Shown here piece after piece: positions 48,186-55,985 of a stretch of 64,000 bases of DNA. The DNA lies in NCBI RefSeq assembly GCF_018881855.1, contig NZ_JACVPN010000003.1, positions 146,373 through 210,372 of the forward strand, read 5' to 3'. The stretch's first letter is position 1, and every line of letters starts with the position of its first letter. The position numbers and the translations under genes were made by a program. Source of the DNA: Polynucleobacter sp. MWH-Berg-3C6. Lineage in GTDB: Bacteria; Pseudomonadota; Gammaproteobacteria; Burkholderiales; Burkholderiaceae. The notes under the pieces are model-generated. The model ran no database searches. It had not been told where the DNA came from and saw nothing but the letters and a program-made list of their open reading frames with translations.

Positions 48186-49037
48186 TTAGGTGGATATGGT
48201 GCGATGGTTCCAGATCAACCAGATGCCTGAAGAAGCAATCAAAATCATGCCAACGACGCTTAAGCCATCGGGTAGCTCGCCAAAAATGAGATAGCCATAA
48301 GCAACTGCCCAGATCAGTTGTAAGAAAACCAAAGGAGTTAGTTTGTAAGGCCGCATTTTGTATAAGGCCAGCACAACCAATAGGTGTGCAAATCCACCAA
48401 ATAATCCTATCAAACCAAATAAGACATATTCATACGCAGGCAGGGCTGGAAGCGGAGCCGCAAGCGGTAGTAATGAGGTGGAGATCACGAGCCCAACGAT
48501 GCCGCTATAAAAGAAAGTTGTGTACTCTGAGTCTTCAACCAATTTTCTTGTAGAGAGCTGAAAGATGGCATTCAGAAATGCCATGAGAACCAGTAGCAGC
48601 GCTGCTATATGAAAAATTGCTGATCCTGGCCTGGCAATAAAGAGAATGCCCAGGAATCCTAATGCGGCAACAAACCAATCTTTGAGTCCAACGCGCTCGC
48701 CCAAAATGGGTCCCGATAAGATTGCAACCCAAATCGGAGCAGTGAATGTAATGGATGATGCCTCAGCTAGGGGTAGCCAATTGAGTCCTGCAAAAAATAA
48801 GGCAGCCGTTGCAACTAGCAAGCAAGAGCGAAAAAGTTGCAGGCCTAAATTTTGAGTGCGCCAGAAATTTTTTCCCAAAAAGTACCAGGCTATCGGAGCT
48901 GCCAGCAATAGTTGACCAAAAAATCGAGCCCAGACTACAGCGATGAGATTGGTGTCTTGAACCAAAATCTTAGCCATTGCATCTACAGTAGAAAAGCAGA
49001 TACCACTCAGAATAAAAAGAAAAATCGGTGATTTCAC
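48186..49037 (-). CDS. EamA/DMT-family transporter
   Basis: Ten-helix inner-membrane protein of 283 residues with two EamA repeats (about residues 1-135 and 145-280). Members usually export small metabolites or amino acids; substrate unknown. Its start overlaps the LysR stop by four bases, so the regulator and exporter form one unit, and the pair converges on the SAF-domain gene with 3 bases between stops. Confidence 0.87.
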   Translation of the reverse strand: MKSPIFLFILSGICFSTVDAMAKILVQDTNLIAVVWARFFGQLLLAAPIAWYFLGKNFWRTQNLGLQLFRSCLLVATAALFFAGLNWLPLAEASSITFTAPIWVAILSGPILGERVGLKDWFVAALGFLGILFIARPGSAIFHIAALLLVLMAFLNAIFQLSTRKLVEDSEYTTFFYSGIVGLVISTSLLPLAAPLPALPAYEYVLFGLIGLFGGFAHLLVVLALYKMRPYKLTPLVFLQLIWAVAYGYLIFGELPDGLSVVGMILIASSGIWLIWNHRTIST

Positions 49038-49930
49038 TCTGCAGAAACTCCTGCTTTAGCGCATATCCATTCCTTAAAGCGCTTAATTTTTTGACTGTTT
49101 TTTGTATTCGAGCGATAGGATAAAAAATGAGTTCTATCGGTAGTGGGTAGAAAGATTCCCTTGCCTAATTCAACTAACTCACCACGTGAGATTTCTCTTT
49201 CAGCAAAGCGTACGCTCTCTAATACGGCGCCTATGCCGTCGACAGCAGCTGATACTGAAAGGGCTGCACGATCAAATGACATTTTTCTACTTGATGGATT
49301 TTTGAGTTGATTGATCTCAAACCACTGCTCCCATGTATGGTGATTGAGTGAGGACTCAATCAGAGTTAACTTACTCATTAACTCTTCCACTGGAATTTTG
49401 GGATCAATTAATTCGGGCGAGCACAGCGGCATAATTTTTTCTTCACCTAAGGAAAGGGAAGTAATTCCGGGGCCTTCATGAGTGGATTGATAAGAGATCG
49501 CAATATCAATTTCTTGATTGCGCAACAGATCAATAGGCTCAGCTCCAGAAGTTAGTCGAATGGTGATGTCGGGATTATTTTTAATGAACTCCGGTAGTCT
49601 TGGGCTAAGCCACTTGGCAGCAAAACTGGGGGAGCAGTGCAAGGCAAGAACTTGTGAACTTGGAGCGAGAGTCACTTCACTGCATGCTGCTTCAATGACA
49701 TCAAATACTCTTGAAAGCGAATCTAATAGACGTCGCCCTTCGGCTGTCGGTTCTACTTTGCGATTCTTTCGTAAAAATAGTGGCTTACCAAAGTAGTCTT
49801 CGAGCTCTCTAATCTGATGACTAATGGCCGATTGAGTGAGGTGTAGCTCCTTAGCGGCTAAGGTAAAGCTTTCAAGGCGCGCGGCCGCCTCAAAAGCCCG
49901 TAGCAGCACATAATTTGGCATTTTTCTCAT
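49034..49930 (-). CDS. LysR-type transcriptional regulator (GcvA-like)
   Basis: A 298-residue LTTR. Helix-turn-helix ESFTLAAKELHLTQSAISHQI lies at the N-terminus in parts, followed by a periplasmic-binding-protein-like effector domain. The start at 49930 (MRKMPNYVLLRAFEAAAR) matches GcvA-type N-termini; an earlier ATG at 49960 lies inside a likely operator and is rejected. It is divergent from the class II aldolase-like gene and overlaps the EamA exporter, so it may control both. Confidence 0.87.
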   Translation of the reverse strand: MRKMPNYVLLRAFEAAARLESFTLAAKELHLTQSAISHQIRELEDYFGKPLFLRKNRKVEPTAEGRRLLDSLSRVFDVIEAACSEVTLAPSSQVLALHCSPSFAAKWLSPRLPEFIKNNPDITIRLTSGAEPIDLLRNQEIDIAISYQSTHEGPGITSLSLGEEKIMPLCSPELIDPKIPVEELMSKLTLIESSLNHHTWEQWFEINQLKNPSSRKMSFDRAALSVSAAVDGIGAVLESVRFAEREISRGELVELGKGIFLPTTDRTHFLSYRSNTKNSQKIKRFKEWICAKAGVSAE

Positions 49931-49937
49931 GTAAATA

Positions 49938-49958
49938 GAATATACATGATTTATATTC
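49938..49958. promoter_or_regulatory. inverted repeat, probable LysR autoregulatory site
   Basis: Perfect 7-base arms gaatata (49938-49944) and tatattc (49952-49958) with a 7-base spacer; the centre fits a T-N11-A LysR box. It lies 8 bases upstream of the LysR ATG and about 120 bases before the divergent aldolase-like gene. Confidence 0.5.
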
Positions 49959-50080
49959 ATCTATCCATGAATAGTTATCGTTTGTCAAAACCTTGGGTAG
50001 ACCCCATCATTGCTCTCAACTAGCGATTTGAAGTGAATCAAATCACCCGATTGATCTGATTGTAAGAAAGAGGAATGTAT

Positions 50081-50920
50081 ATGGCTGAAGTAATTGAGAA
50101 AGAGCGCAAATTGGATTTAGGTGGAAGAGAGTCCATCTATCAACCAGAAGATAAAACCCAAATTTATCCATACCAACCAAAATTCAAAAATTTTGCTGAG
50201 GAACGCCAGCATCTTAAGGAGCGATTGGTTGCTGCTTGCAGAGCGTTTGCTTTAGAAAAGTTTGATTATGGTTTTGCAGGGCATTTAACCGTTCGCGATC
50301 CAGAATTTCCAAATCGCTATTGGACAAATCCAATGGCTGTGCATTTTGATCAAGTTAAAGTTTCAAACTTAATTTTGGCGGATCATGAAGGCAATGTCAT
50401 AGAAGGTAAGCATGCATTAAATCGCGCTGGTTTTGTATTGCACGCAGCCGTTCATGAAAAGCATCCAGATATTGTTGCTATGTGTCATGCCCACACCGTT
50501 TACGGAACAGCATTTGCTTCACTTGGTAAACCATTAGATCCAATCTCGCAAGATGCTGCCGCATTCTTTGAAGATCACATGGTTTTAGCAGAGCAAGCTG
50601 GTCAAGTGGCTGTTGAAGATAACGCTGGCTATCAAGTGGCGGGATCATTGAAAAAAGTGAAAGCAATTATTCACCGCAATCATGGCTTATTGACTGTAAG
50701 TCGTCATAGCATTGAAGCAGCAGCGTTTTGGTTCATTGCTTTAGAGCGTTGTTGCAAACAGCAGATGATGGTTGAGGCCACTGGTATTAAGCCCATCCTG
50801 TTACCGCCAGAAGTGGCGCGCTACAGCCGTGAGCACGTCGGCAGTGAGTACATTGGCTGGTTACATTTCCAACCAATCTGGGGTTATTTAAAAGAAAACC
50901 AACCAGATATGTTTGCGTAA
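50081..50920 (+). CDS. class II aldolase/adducin-family protein
   Basis: A 279-residue protein with the zinc-binding pattern of class II aldolases: CHAHTVYG and HRNHGLLT supply three His. It is longer than fuculose-phosphate aldolases and has an N-terminal extension. Members include aldolases, epimerases and decarboxylases of sugar acids, so the reaction is open. Two ATGs are close together; 50081 is preferred because the AAGAGGA ribosome site ends at 50074. A bidirectional terminator follows. Confidence 0.85.
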   Translation: MAEVIEKERKLDLGGRESIYQPEDKTQIYPYQPKFKNFAEERQHLKERLVAACRAFALEKFDYGFAGHLTVRDPEFPNRYWTNPMAVHFDQVKVSNLILADHEGNVIEGKHALNRAGFVLHAAVHEKHPDIVAMCHAHTVYGTAFASLGKPLDPISQDAAAFFEDHMVLAEQAGQVAVEDNAGYQVAGSLKKVKAIIHRNHGLLTVSRHSIEAAAFWFIALERCCKQQMMVEATGIKPILLPPEVARYSREHVGSEYIGWLHFQPIWGYLKENQPDMFA

Positions 50921-50942
50921 TTTAAAAGATTTTCGCTAAAAG

Positions 50943-50970
50943 AAAAATCCCAGCAATGCTGGGATTTTTT
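50943..50970. terminator. bidirectional terminator, aldolase-like / GntR
   Basis: Perfect 12-pair stem aaaaatcccagc/gctgggattttt with a 3-base loop; T runs occur on both strands. It separates two convergent genes and touches the gntR-like stop codon. Confidence 0.92.
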
Positions 50971-51634
50971 AATTACTCGAGAGAACTTGCTCGAGTTGAT
51001 GGATGAGACTTTTTCTAGCGCGTGTTGCATGTAACTCAGAGAGCTCAGCAGCTTTTTTCTCATCACCATTTTTAATTGCGTCTGCAATTGCTTGATGCTC
51101 ATCCCAAATGGCTGAGCGTTGAGTCGATTGCAAGACTGCGCCCATGACTCGACGTAAATGAGCCCAATGTAGGTGAGCGCTCTTCGCAATGAGTGGGTTT
51201 TCAGAGACTTCATAGATTGCGCTATGAAAGGCAATATCAGCATCAATTAAAGCTCTGACATCTCCTTTTTCAGAAACTGCACGACCATGTTTAATCAGTG
51301 CGGGATCCAGCACACACTTTTTACTGGCTGCGAGTTTTGCAGCTAATGAATCCAAAGCGCCACGTACTTCATAGAGCTTATCGATCCACTCGATATTTAA
51401 AGCGGTGACTTGTAGGCCTCTACCGGGAGCGTCCTCTACAAAGCCATCTATTTTTAGCTGACGCAAGGCTTGGAGTACGGGCAGGCGAGAAACATTCATC
51501 TGCTCAGCAATCTCTTCCTGGGTAATTCGGGTGCCGGGTTGCAAAGATCCATCGCTAATAGCATCGAGTAAAGCCTTGTACACCGCTTGCACATAATCGG
51601 TTCTGGCTGGGAGTTTATTAAGTTGAGAAAGCAT
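50969..51634 (-). CDS. GntR/FadR-type (FCD) transcriptional regulator
   Basis: A 221-residue regulator with an N-terminal winged helix (ITQEEIAEQMNVSRLPVLQA) and an all-helical FCD ligand domain with the metal-type His residues (DIAFHSAIYE, HLHWAH, DEHQAIADAI). The frame is open to 51721, but that end lies in the operator; the ATG at 51634 starts MLSQLNKLPARTDYV. It is divergent from the Rieske oxygenase gene and probably represses it until a small carboxylate binds. Confidence 0.9.
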   Translation of the reverse strand: MLSQLNKLPARTDYVQAVYKALLDAISDGSLQPGTRITQEEIAEQMNVSRLPVLQALRQLKIDGFVEDAPGRGLQVTALNIEWIDKLYEVRGALDSLAAKLAASKKCVLDPALIKHGRAVSEKGDVRALIDADIAFHSAIYEVSENPLIAKSAHLHWAHLRRVMGAVLQSTQRSAIWDEHQAIADAIKNGDEKKAAELSELHATRARKSLIHQLEQVLSSN

Positions 51635-51705
51635 CTTTTTCGTGTTCTGGGTGCCTGAAATGCATGTTTTGGGGCCTGCGCCCGTATAAAAAATATTATA
51701 TACTC

Positions 51706-51719
51706 TGTATACAGTATAC
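51706..51719. promoter_or_regulatory. GTATAC repeats, probable GntR operator
   Basis: Palindrome tgtataca (51706-51713) followed directly by another gtatac (51714-51719), in the spacer between the divergent GntR and Rieske genes. GTATAC-centred palindromes are typical of FCD-type GntR regulators. The site is 40-54 bases before the oxygenase ATG. Confidence 0.6.
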
Positions 51720-51759
51720 AAAGTATGGAAAACTAGTCAATTAACAGGAGACTTTAGGA

Positions 51760-53319
51760 ATGACAAGCAAACAGGAGCAGGCAGAAAAGAAGGTTGGAGC
51801 TTCTGCTGGAACAAGTGCAAAGCCACAGAAATTGGTTCCCTATGGTGGCTACTACACCAATAAAGTTCCTGGTCACGATCCAGAGCTGACAGAAGTTGGT
51901 CCCGGCACGCCAATGGGCGAATACATGCGTGGGTTTTGGCATCCCGTATGTATGTCACTAGAGTTAACTGATACGCCAAAATTTTTAACTATCTTGGGTG
52001 AAGAGTTAGTTGCATTCCGTGATGGTAGCGGAAGGGTTGGTGTATTACATGCACATTGCGTGCATCGTGGCGCATCACTTGAATATGGTTTGATTCAGGA
52101 ACACGGTATTAAGTGTTGCTATCACGGTATGGTGTTTGATGTCGATGGCACCTGCTTAAATGCACCCTTCCCTAAAGGTGAAGAAGCTGAAGCAAAAAAA
52201 TATGCCTGCTCAATTCAGCAAGGCGCATACAAAGCATTCGAAAGAAATGGTTTGGTATTTGCATACATGGGACCTCCTGACAAAGAACCGCCATTTCCTG
52301 AGTGGGAGTCTGATTTCACTGTAGCGCCTGGCGATGAGCTAGTGCCTTATAGCAACTTCCAACACTGCAATTGGTTGCAAGTTCAAGATAATGCTGCCGA
52401 TAATTTCCATACTGCAGAATTACACGCGGCGAAGAACGTGGTTGGCGGACATTTTCAAGGCACAACATTTGATGAAGTGGGTGCTCCAACCATGGAAGTC
52501 CATCCCGACATGCAGTTTGTGCCAATTCACGGTGGTAGGGGCTTGGCTTGCTCTGGCGCACGCCGTGTGAACAACGATAAATTGTTCATTCGTGTTCAGC
52601 ATCAAGTGCTACCAAACCTCAGTTTGCATGCCTACACTTCTGAAGATGGCTCTAATAAGAAATTGTTTAGCCGCTTTCATATCATCCGCTGGACAGTTCC
52701 AGTCGATGACTTTAATAGCAAGATGATTGGCTGGCGTGTGATGGGTCCTGGTATTGATACTCGCGGTATCGGACAAAAGGAGTTAGTTGGCTACGAGTCA
52801 ATTGACTTCCTAGATGGTCAAGTTGCCTTGAGAAGAGCTGAGCGTTTCGGTAATCATACGATTAACGATATTGTGGATATTCCATCAGATCATCGGGCGC
52901 GCTCTAATTACAAAATGGCGCAATATGCACCTGGTGACTATGAAGCCATCATTAGCCAAAGACCGATTGCGATTCATGCACTAGAGAATCCGACTAAGTT
53001 TGATGCAGGCCCCTATTTATTTAGAAAGATGTTGCGTGACGCTGTGCGTGGCTCCAATCCAGCCGCTAGCGCAGAAGCATTTTCTGAGTGGCTCAAAGAA
53101 TTGAATGGTGCTCCAAATAGCTACTGCTCTGGCAACGTGTTTGAGTTGCCAATTGGCGCCACTACTGAAGAAGAGGTTGCGCAAAGACGCTTTGTTGCTA
53201 AGAGCGTGATTTCCATTCTTACAGAAAGCGAGCAGTACAAAGGCAAAGAGCGTGAAGTCTTTGTGAAGCAAAAAATGGAAGAGCTTGAGCAAACTGCAAA
53301 AGCACAATTTAAGCATTAA
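51760..53319 (+). CDS. Rieske non-haem iron oxygenase, large subunit
   Basis: A 519-residue oxygenase alpha subunit of the phthalate-dioxygenase-like type. Rieske cluster ligands are C100-x-H102 and C119-x2-H122; the mononuclear iron site is D214-x2-H217-x4-H222. It is longer than vanillate O-demethylase (about 350 residues), with a C-terminal extension. Substrate unknown; aromatic acid or N/O-demethylation are possibilities. GGAG 9 bases before the ATG is the ribosome site. It is divergent from the GntR regulator and followed by a ferredoxin gene, with a hairpin between. Confidence 0.9.
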   Translation: MTSKQEQAEKKVGASAGTSAKPQKLVPYGGYYTNKVPGHDPELTEVGPGTPMGEYMRGFWHPVCMSLELTDTPKFLTILGEELVAFRDGSGRVGVLHAHCVHRGASLEYGLIQEHGIKCCYHGMVFDVDGTCLNAPFPKGEEAEAKKYACSIQQGAYKAFERNGLVFAYMGPPDKEPPFPEWESDFTVAPGDELVPYSNFQHCNWLQVQDNAADNFHTAELHAAKNVVGGHFQGTTFDEVGAPTMEVHPDMQFVPIHGGRGLACSGARRVNNDKLFIRVQHQVLPNLSLHAYTSEDGSNKKLFSRFHIIRWTVPVDDFNSKMIGWRVMGPGIDTRGIGQKELVGYESIDFLDGQVALRRAERFGNHTINDIVDIPSDHRARSNYKMAQYAPGDYEAIISQRPIAIHALENPTKFDAGPYLFRKMLRDAVRGSNPAASAEAFSEWLKELNGAPNSYCSGNVFELPIGATTEEEVAQRRFVAKSVISILTESEQYKGKEREVFVKQKMEELEQTAKAQFKH

Positions 53320-53336
53320 TCTTTAGATTAGAAGAG

Positions 53337-53363
53337 ATGGGCTGCAATAGCAGCCCATTCTTT
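53337..53363 (+). terminator. hairpin between oxygenase and ferredoxin genes
   Basis: Stem atgggctgc/gcagcccat (9 pairs) with an aata loop, followed by tcttta. The short T run suggests partial termination, which would make less ferredoxin than oxygenase. Confidence 0.65.
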
Positions 53364-53383
53364 ATGTGGAGTGAGACAAAAAA

Positions 53384-53671
53384 GTGAATAACATTTCCAG
53401 CGCTAACTCTGAAGAGCTAGTGATCGAGGTTCAGAGTACTGGCCAAAAAATCAGTGTCACCAGGGACGAATCCATCATCGATGCTTTGGCAAGATCGGGC
53501 ATTGATATATCTACTTCATGCCAATCCGGCTTGTGCGGCACTTGCAAAACGAGATATATCAGTGGCGATGTGGAGCACGGCGACTGTATTTTGAGTGATG
53601 ATGAACATCAGGAGTACTTAACCCCCTGTATTTCGCATATCAGAAGCGGAACATTGGTCCTTGATTTATAA
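53384..53671 (+). CDS. stand-alone plant-type 2Fe-2S ferredoxin
   Basis: A 95-residue ferredoxin with cluster Cys C46, C51, C54 and C82 in the order C-x4-C-x2-C-x27-C. The sequence resembles the C-terminal ferredoxin domain of phthalate-dioxygenase-type reductases, but the FMN and NAD domains are absent. It likely passes electrons to the Rieske oxygenase upstream; its own reductase is not in the window. The start is a GTG at 53384, with a GGAG 12 bases upstream, a long spacing. Confidence 0.87.
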   Translation: MNNISSANSEELVIEVQSTGQKISVTRDESIIDALARSGIDISTSCQSGLCGTCKTRYISGDVEHGDCILSDDEHQEYLTPCISHIRSGTLVLDL

Positions 53672-54605
53672 AATACAAAGTAATCAAAAGATATACGTCT
53701 TAGGCGCAGGTGCTGTTGGTTGCTACTTCGGCGGCATGTTAGCCCGTGCGCATTACGATGTCACCTTTATTGCTAGGTCCGAGCGTGCGAAGGCTCTAAA
53801 TGAGTCTGGCTTGGAGATGGATTGCAAAGCATTTCATGAAACGATTGCGGTCAAGGCAAGTGCTGACCTCTCGGTTTTGAGTGATGCCGATTTAGTTTTA
53901 CTGAGCGTGAAGTCGCTGGACACGGAGCGGACACTTGCACAAGTTCAATCTATTCTGCCAAGTAGGGCGGTGATTCTAAGTCTGCAAAATGGCGTAGCCA
54001 ATATTGAGGTTGCCTCAAAGATAGTTGCTAACCCAATTTATGCAGCAGTAGTTTATGTTGCTGCAGGGATGATTGGTCAAAGAACCATGAAGCATCACGG
54101 CAGAGGTGAGTTGCTGATTGGCAATCCATCAAAAACCAATAGCTTGGATGATCAACACCTTCACGAGATTTGCGCCTTGTTTGAGGGAGCAGGTGTTCCA
54201 TGCTCGATCGCTCCACAGATCAAGAGAGATATGTGGCTCAAGTTTTTAGTGAACTGTTCTTTTAATGCGATTTCAGGAATTGGTCAGATTCCCTATGGGG
54301 AGATGGTGAAGTCTCCTGATGTTGTTAAATTGATTGAAGAAATTACCAAAGAGTTTCTGGCGATTGCTGCGCTTGAAGATGTCAACATCACGATGTCTGA
54401 AGCACTTGCAATCAATGCTTCCATAGCGACTACGATGGTTACTCAAGTTTCCTCCACTGCCCAGGATCTAGCGAGAGGAAAAAAGACAGAAATTGATTTC
54501 TTAAATGGCTATATCGTGGAGTTAGGCAAACGATACGGAATTCCTACGCCCTATAACGAATCCGTTCATGCCTTAGTCAAGATGATGGAATCACAAATCA
54601 AATAG
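53661..54605 (+). CDS. ketopantoate-reductase-like (PanE/ApbA) dehydrogenase
   Basis: NADP-dependent 2-hydroxyacid-type dehydrogenase of 314 residues. The Rossmann turn is VLGAGAVGCYFGGMLA, the catalytic Lys is in WLKFLVNCSFNAIS, and the Asn-Gly loop is SLQNGVANIE. Position in an oxygenase cluster suggests it may reduce or oxidise a pathway intermediate rather than ketopantoate. The only usable start is TTG 53661, which overlaps the ferredoxin gene by 11 bases and implies coupled translation. Its stop overlaps the convergent GST gene by 8 bases. Confidence 0.82.
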   Translation: MIYKIQSNQKIYVLGAGAVGCYFGGMLARAHYDVTFIARSERAKALNESGLEMDCKAFHETIAVKASADLSVLSDADLVLLSVKSLDTERTLAQVQSILPSRAVILSLQNGVANIEVASKIVANPIYAAVVYVAAGMIGQRTMKHHGRGELLIGNPSKTNSLDDQHLHEICALFEGAGVPCSIAPQIKRDMWLKFLVNCSFNAISGIGQIPYGEMVKSPDVVKLIEEITKEFLAIAALEDVNITMSEALAINASIATTMVTQVSSTAQDLARGKKTEIDFLNGYIVELGKRYGIPTPYNESVHALVKMMESQIK

Positions 54606-55266
54606 AGGGGTTTGATCCTTCTGCATCAATTTGCTTTTCCCAGGAGGCATCTATAAATGCAGGGAGTTTCATACATTCATGAAAGATTTTCATGAGGGTG
54701 GGATAAGGGCTGACATCCATCTTGGTGCTTAAGGCATTGAACATTTGTGGCACTAGGCAAATATCAATGAGACCAGGCTGATCACCGAAAGCAAAACGGC
54801 CAACACGCGGATCAGAGCTTAATTGTCTTTCAATGCTATCAAGACCCACCTTGATCCAATGCTGATACCAGGCATCCTTTGCCTCACTATTGGCTCCCAC
54901 TTGCTTGATTAAGTAACGCAATACCCGCAGGTTGCTAATGGGATGAATATCAACTGCAATATCCATTGCTAATGAGCGCACCCAAGCACGATCGATTGGT
55001 GAACTTGGCAGCAAAGCGGGTTGTGCCTGAATCTCTTCTAAGTATTCAATGATGGCGAGCGATTGATGAATGCTATTTTTTCCATCATCAAATAATGGTA
55101 CTAGACGGTTAGGATTTTTATTCCCGTAACCCTCAGACATTTGTTCGCCACCATTTTTAGTGAGGTGAACTGGAATAACCTCGTAATCCATACCCTTGAG
55201 GTTGAGTGCAATGCGCACACGGAAGGCCGCTGAGCTGCGCCAATAGCTATAGAGCTGGGGTTTCAT
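54598..55266 (-). CDS. maiA: maleylacetoacetate isomerase-like glutathione S-transferase
   Basis: Zeta-class GST of 222 residues. The N-terminal SYWRSSAAFRVRIALNLKG holds the active-site Ser pair of maleylacetoacetate isomerase, and the C-terminal all-helical domain is complete. The enzyme isomerises maleylacetoacetate or maleylpyruvate in aromatic breakdown. The frame is open to 55314, but the ATG at 55266 gives the typical start. It converges on the PanE-like gene with an 8-base overlap. Confidence 0.83.
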   Translation of the reverse strand: MKPQLYSYWRSSAAFRVRIALNLKGMDYEVIPVHLTKNGGEQMSEGYGNKNPNRLVPLFDDGKNSIHQSLAIIEYLEEIQAQPALLPSSPIDRAWVRSLAMDIAVDIHPISNLRVLRYLIKQVGANSEAKDAWYQHWIKVGLDSIERQLSSDPRVGRFAFGDQPGLIDICLVPQMFNALSTKMDVSPYPTLMKIFHECMKLPAFIDASWEKQIDAEGSNPSI

Positions 55267-55355
55267 AGGAATGCTTTCGTTTGACTTATTGCTCACAGTA
55301 TATTGATGAAGCAAATTTGAGAGAAGGGCTTTTCAATTGCTTTAGACTGCTTCTT

Positions 55356-55985
55356 ATGGAAGACATTAATTTTTGGATTGGCATTATTGCAACGATGGCC
55401 TTTGCGGTTACTGGCGTCTTGGCGATCGCAGATCGCGGGGTCGATCTTTTTGGTGTTTTAGTGTTGGGTTTGATCACTGCAATAGGCGGGGGAACCATTC
55501 GCGACATTATCTTGGAAGCTCCCACCTTTTGGTCTGAGAACCAAATTTATGTTTGGCTTGCTCTAGCAGCTAGCATACTGACGTTTTTTGCGGAATCTTT
55601 TTTTACTCAACCGCAGATATACCGGTGGATGTTATATATCGATGGTTTTGGCGCTGCCTTATTTGCTATTCAAGGGGCGGATAAAGCTTGGAATATGGAT
55701 TTTGGTTTGCCGCTTGCACCCGTGATCTTGGGAGTTATTACAGCCATCGGTGGAGGTTTACTGCGGGATATTTTGGCTGGACGCAAAACACTCTTAATGT
55801 CGCACGAGTTGTATGCCATACCAGTAACGCTGGGATGTTGTGCTTATGTATTGGTTTTAAACTTTATTCCTCAATATGCAATTGAGGGTTCCGTACTCTG
55901 TATGTTGGGAATCTTTGGGCTACGCGCAGCGGCCATTTACTGGGATCTGCGCGTACCAAAGATGTTTATTACTAAAACGCGCTAA
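55356..55985 (+). CDS. TRIC-type channel family (UPF0126) membrane protein
   Basis: A 209-residue membrane protein with about seven helices and two inverted repeats, each with a glycine-rich turn (TAIGGGTIRD and TAIGGGLLRD). The family is the bacterial relative of TRIC cation channels (YadS/YicG). The ATG at 55356 is chosen over an earlier one because it starts right at the first helix and the earlier part lies in the promoter region shared with the GST gene. Its end overlaps the convergent Ntn hydrolase by 14 bases. Confidence 0.86.
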   Translation: MEDINFWIGIIATMAFAVTGVLAIADRGVDLFGVLVLGLITAIGGGTIRDIILEAPTFWSENQIYVWLALAASILTFFAESFFTQPQIYRWMLYIDGFGAALFAIQGADKAWNMDFGLPLAPVILGVITAIGGGLLRDILAGRKTLLMSHELYAIPVTLGCCAYVLVLNFIPQYAIEGSVLCMLGIFGLRAAAIYWDLRVPKMFITKTR

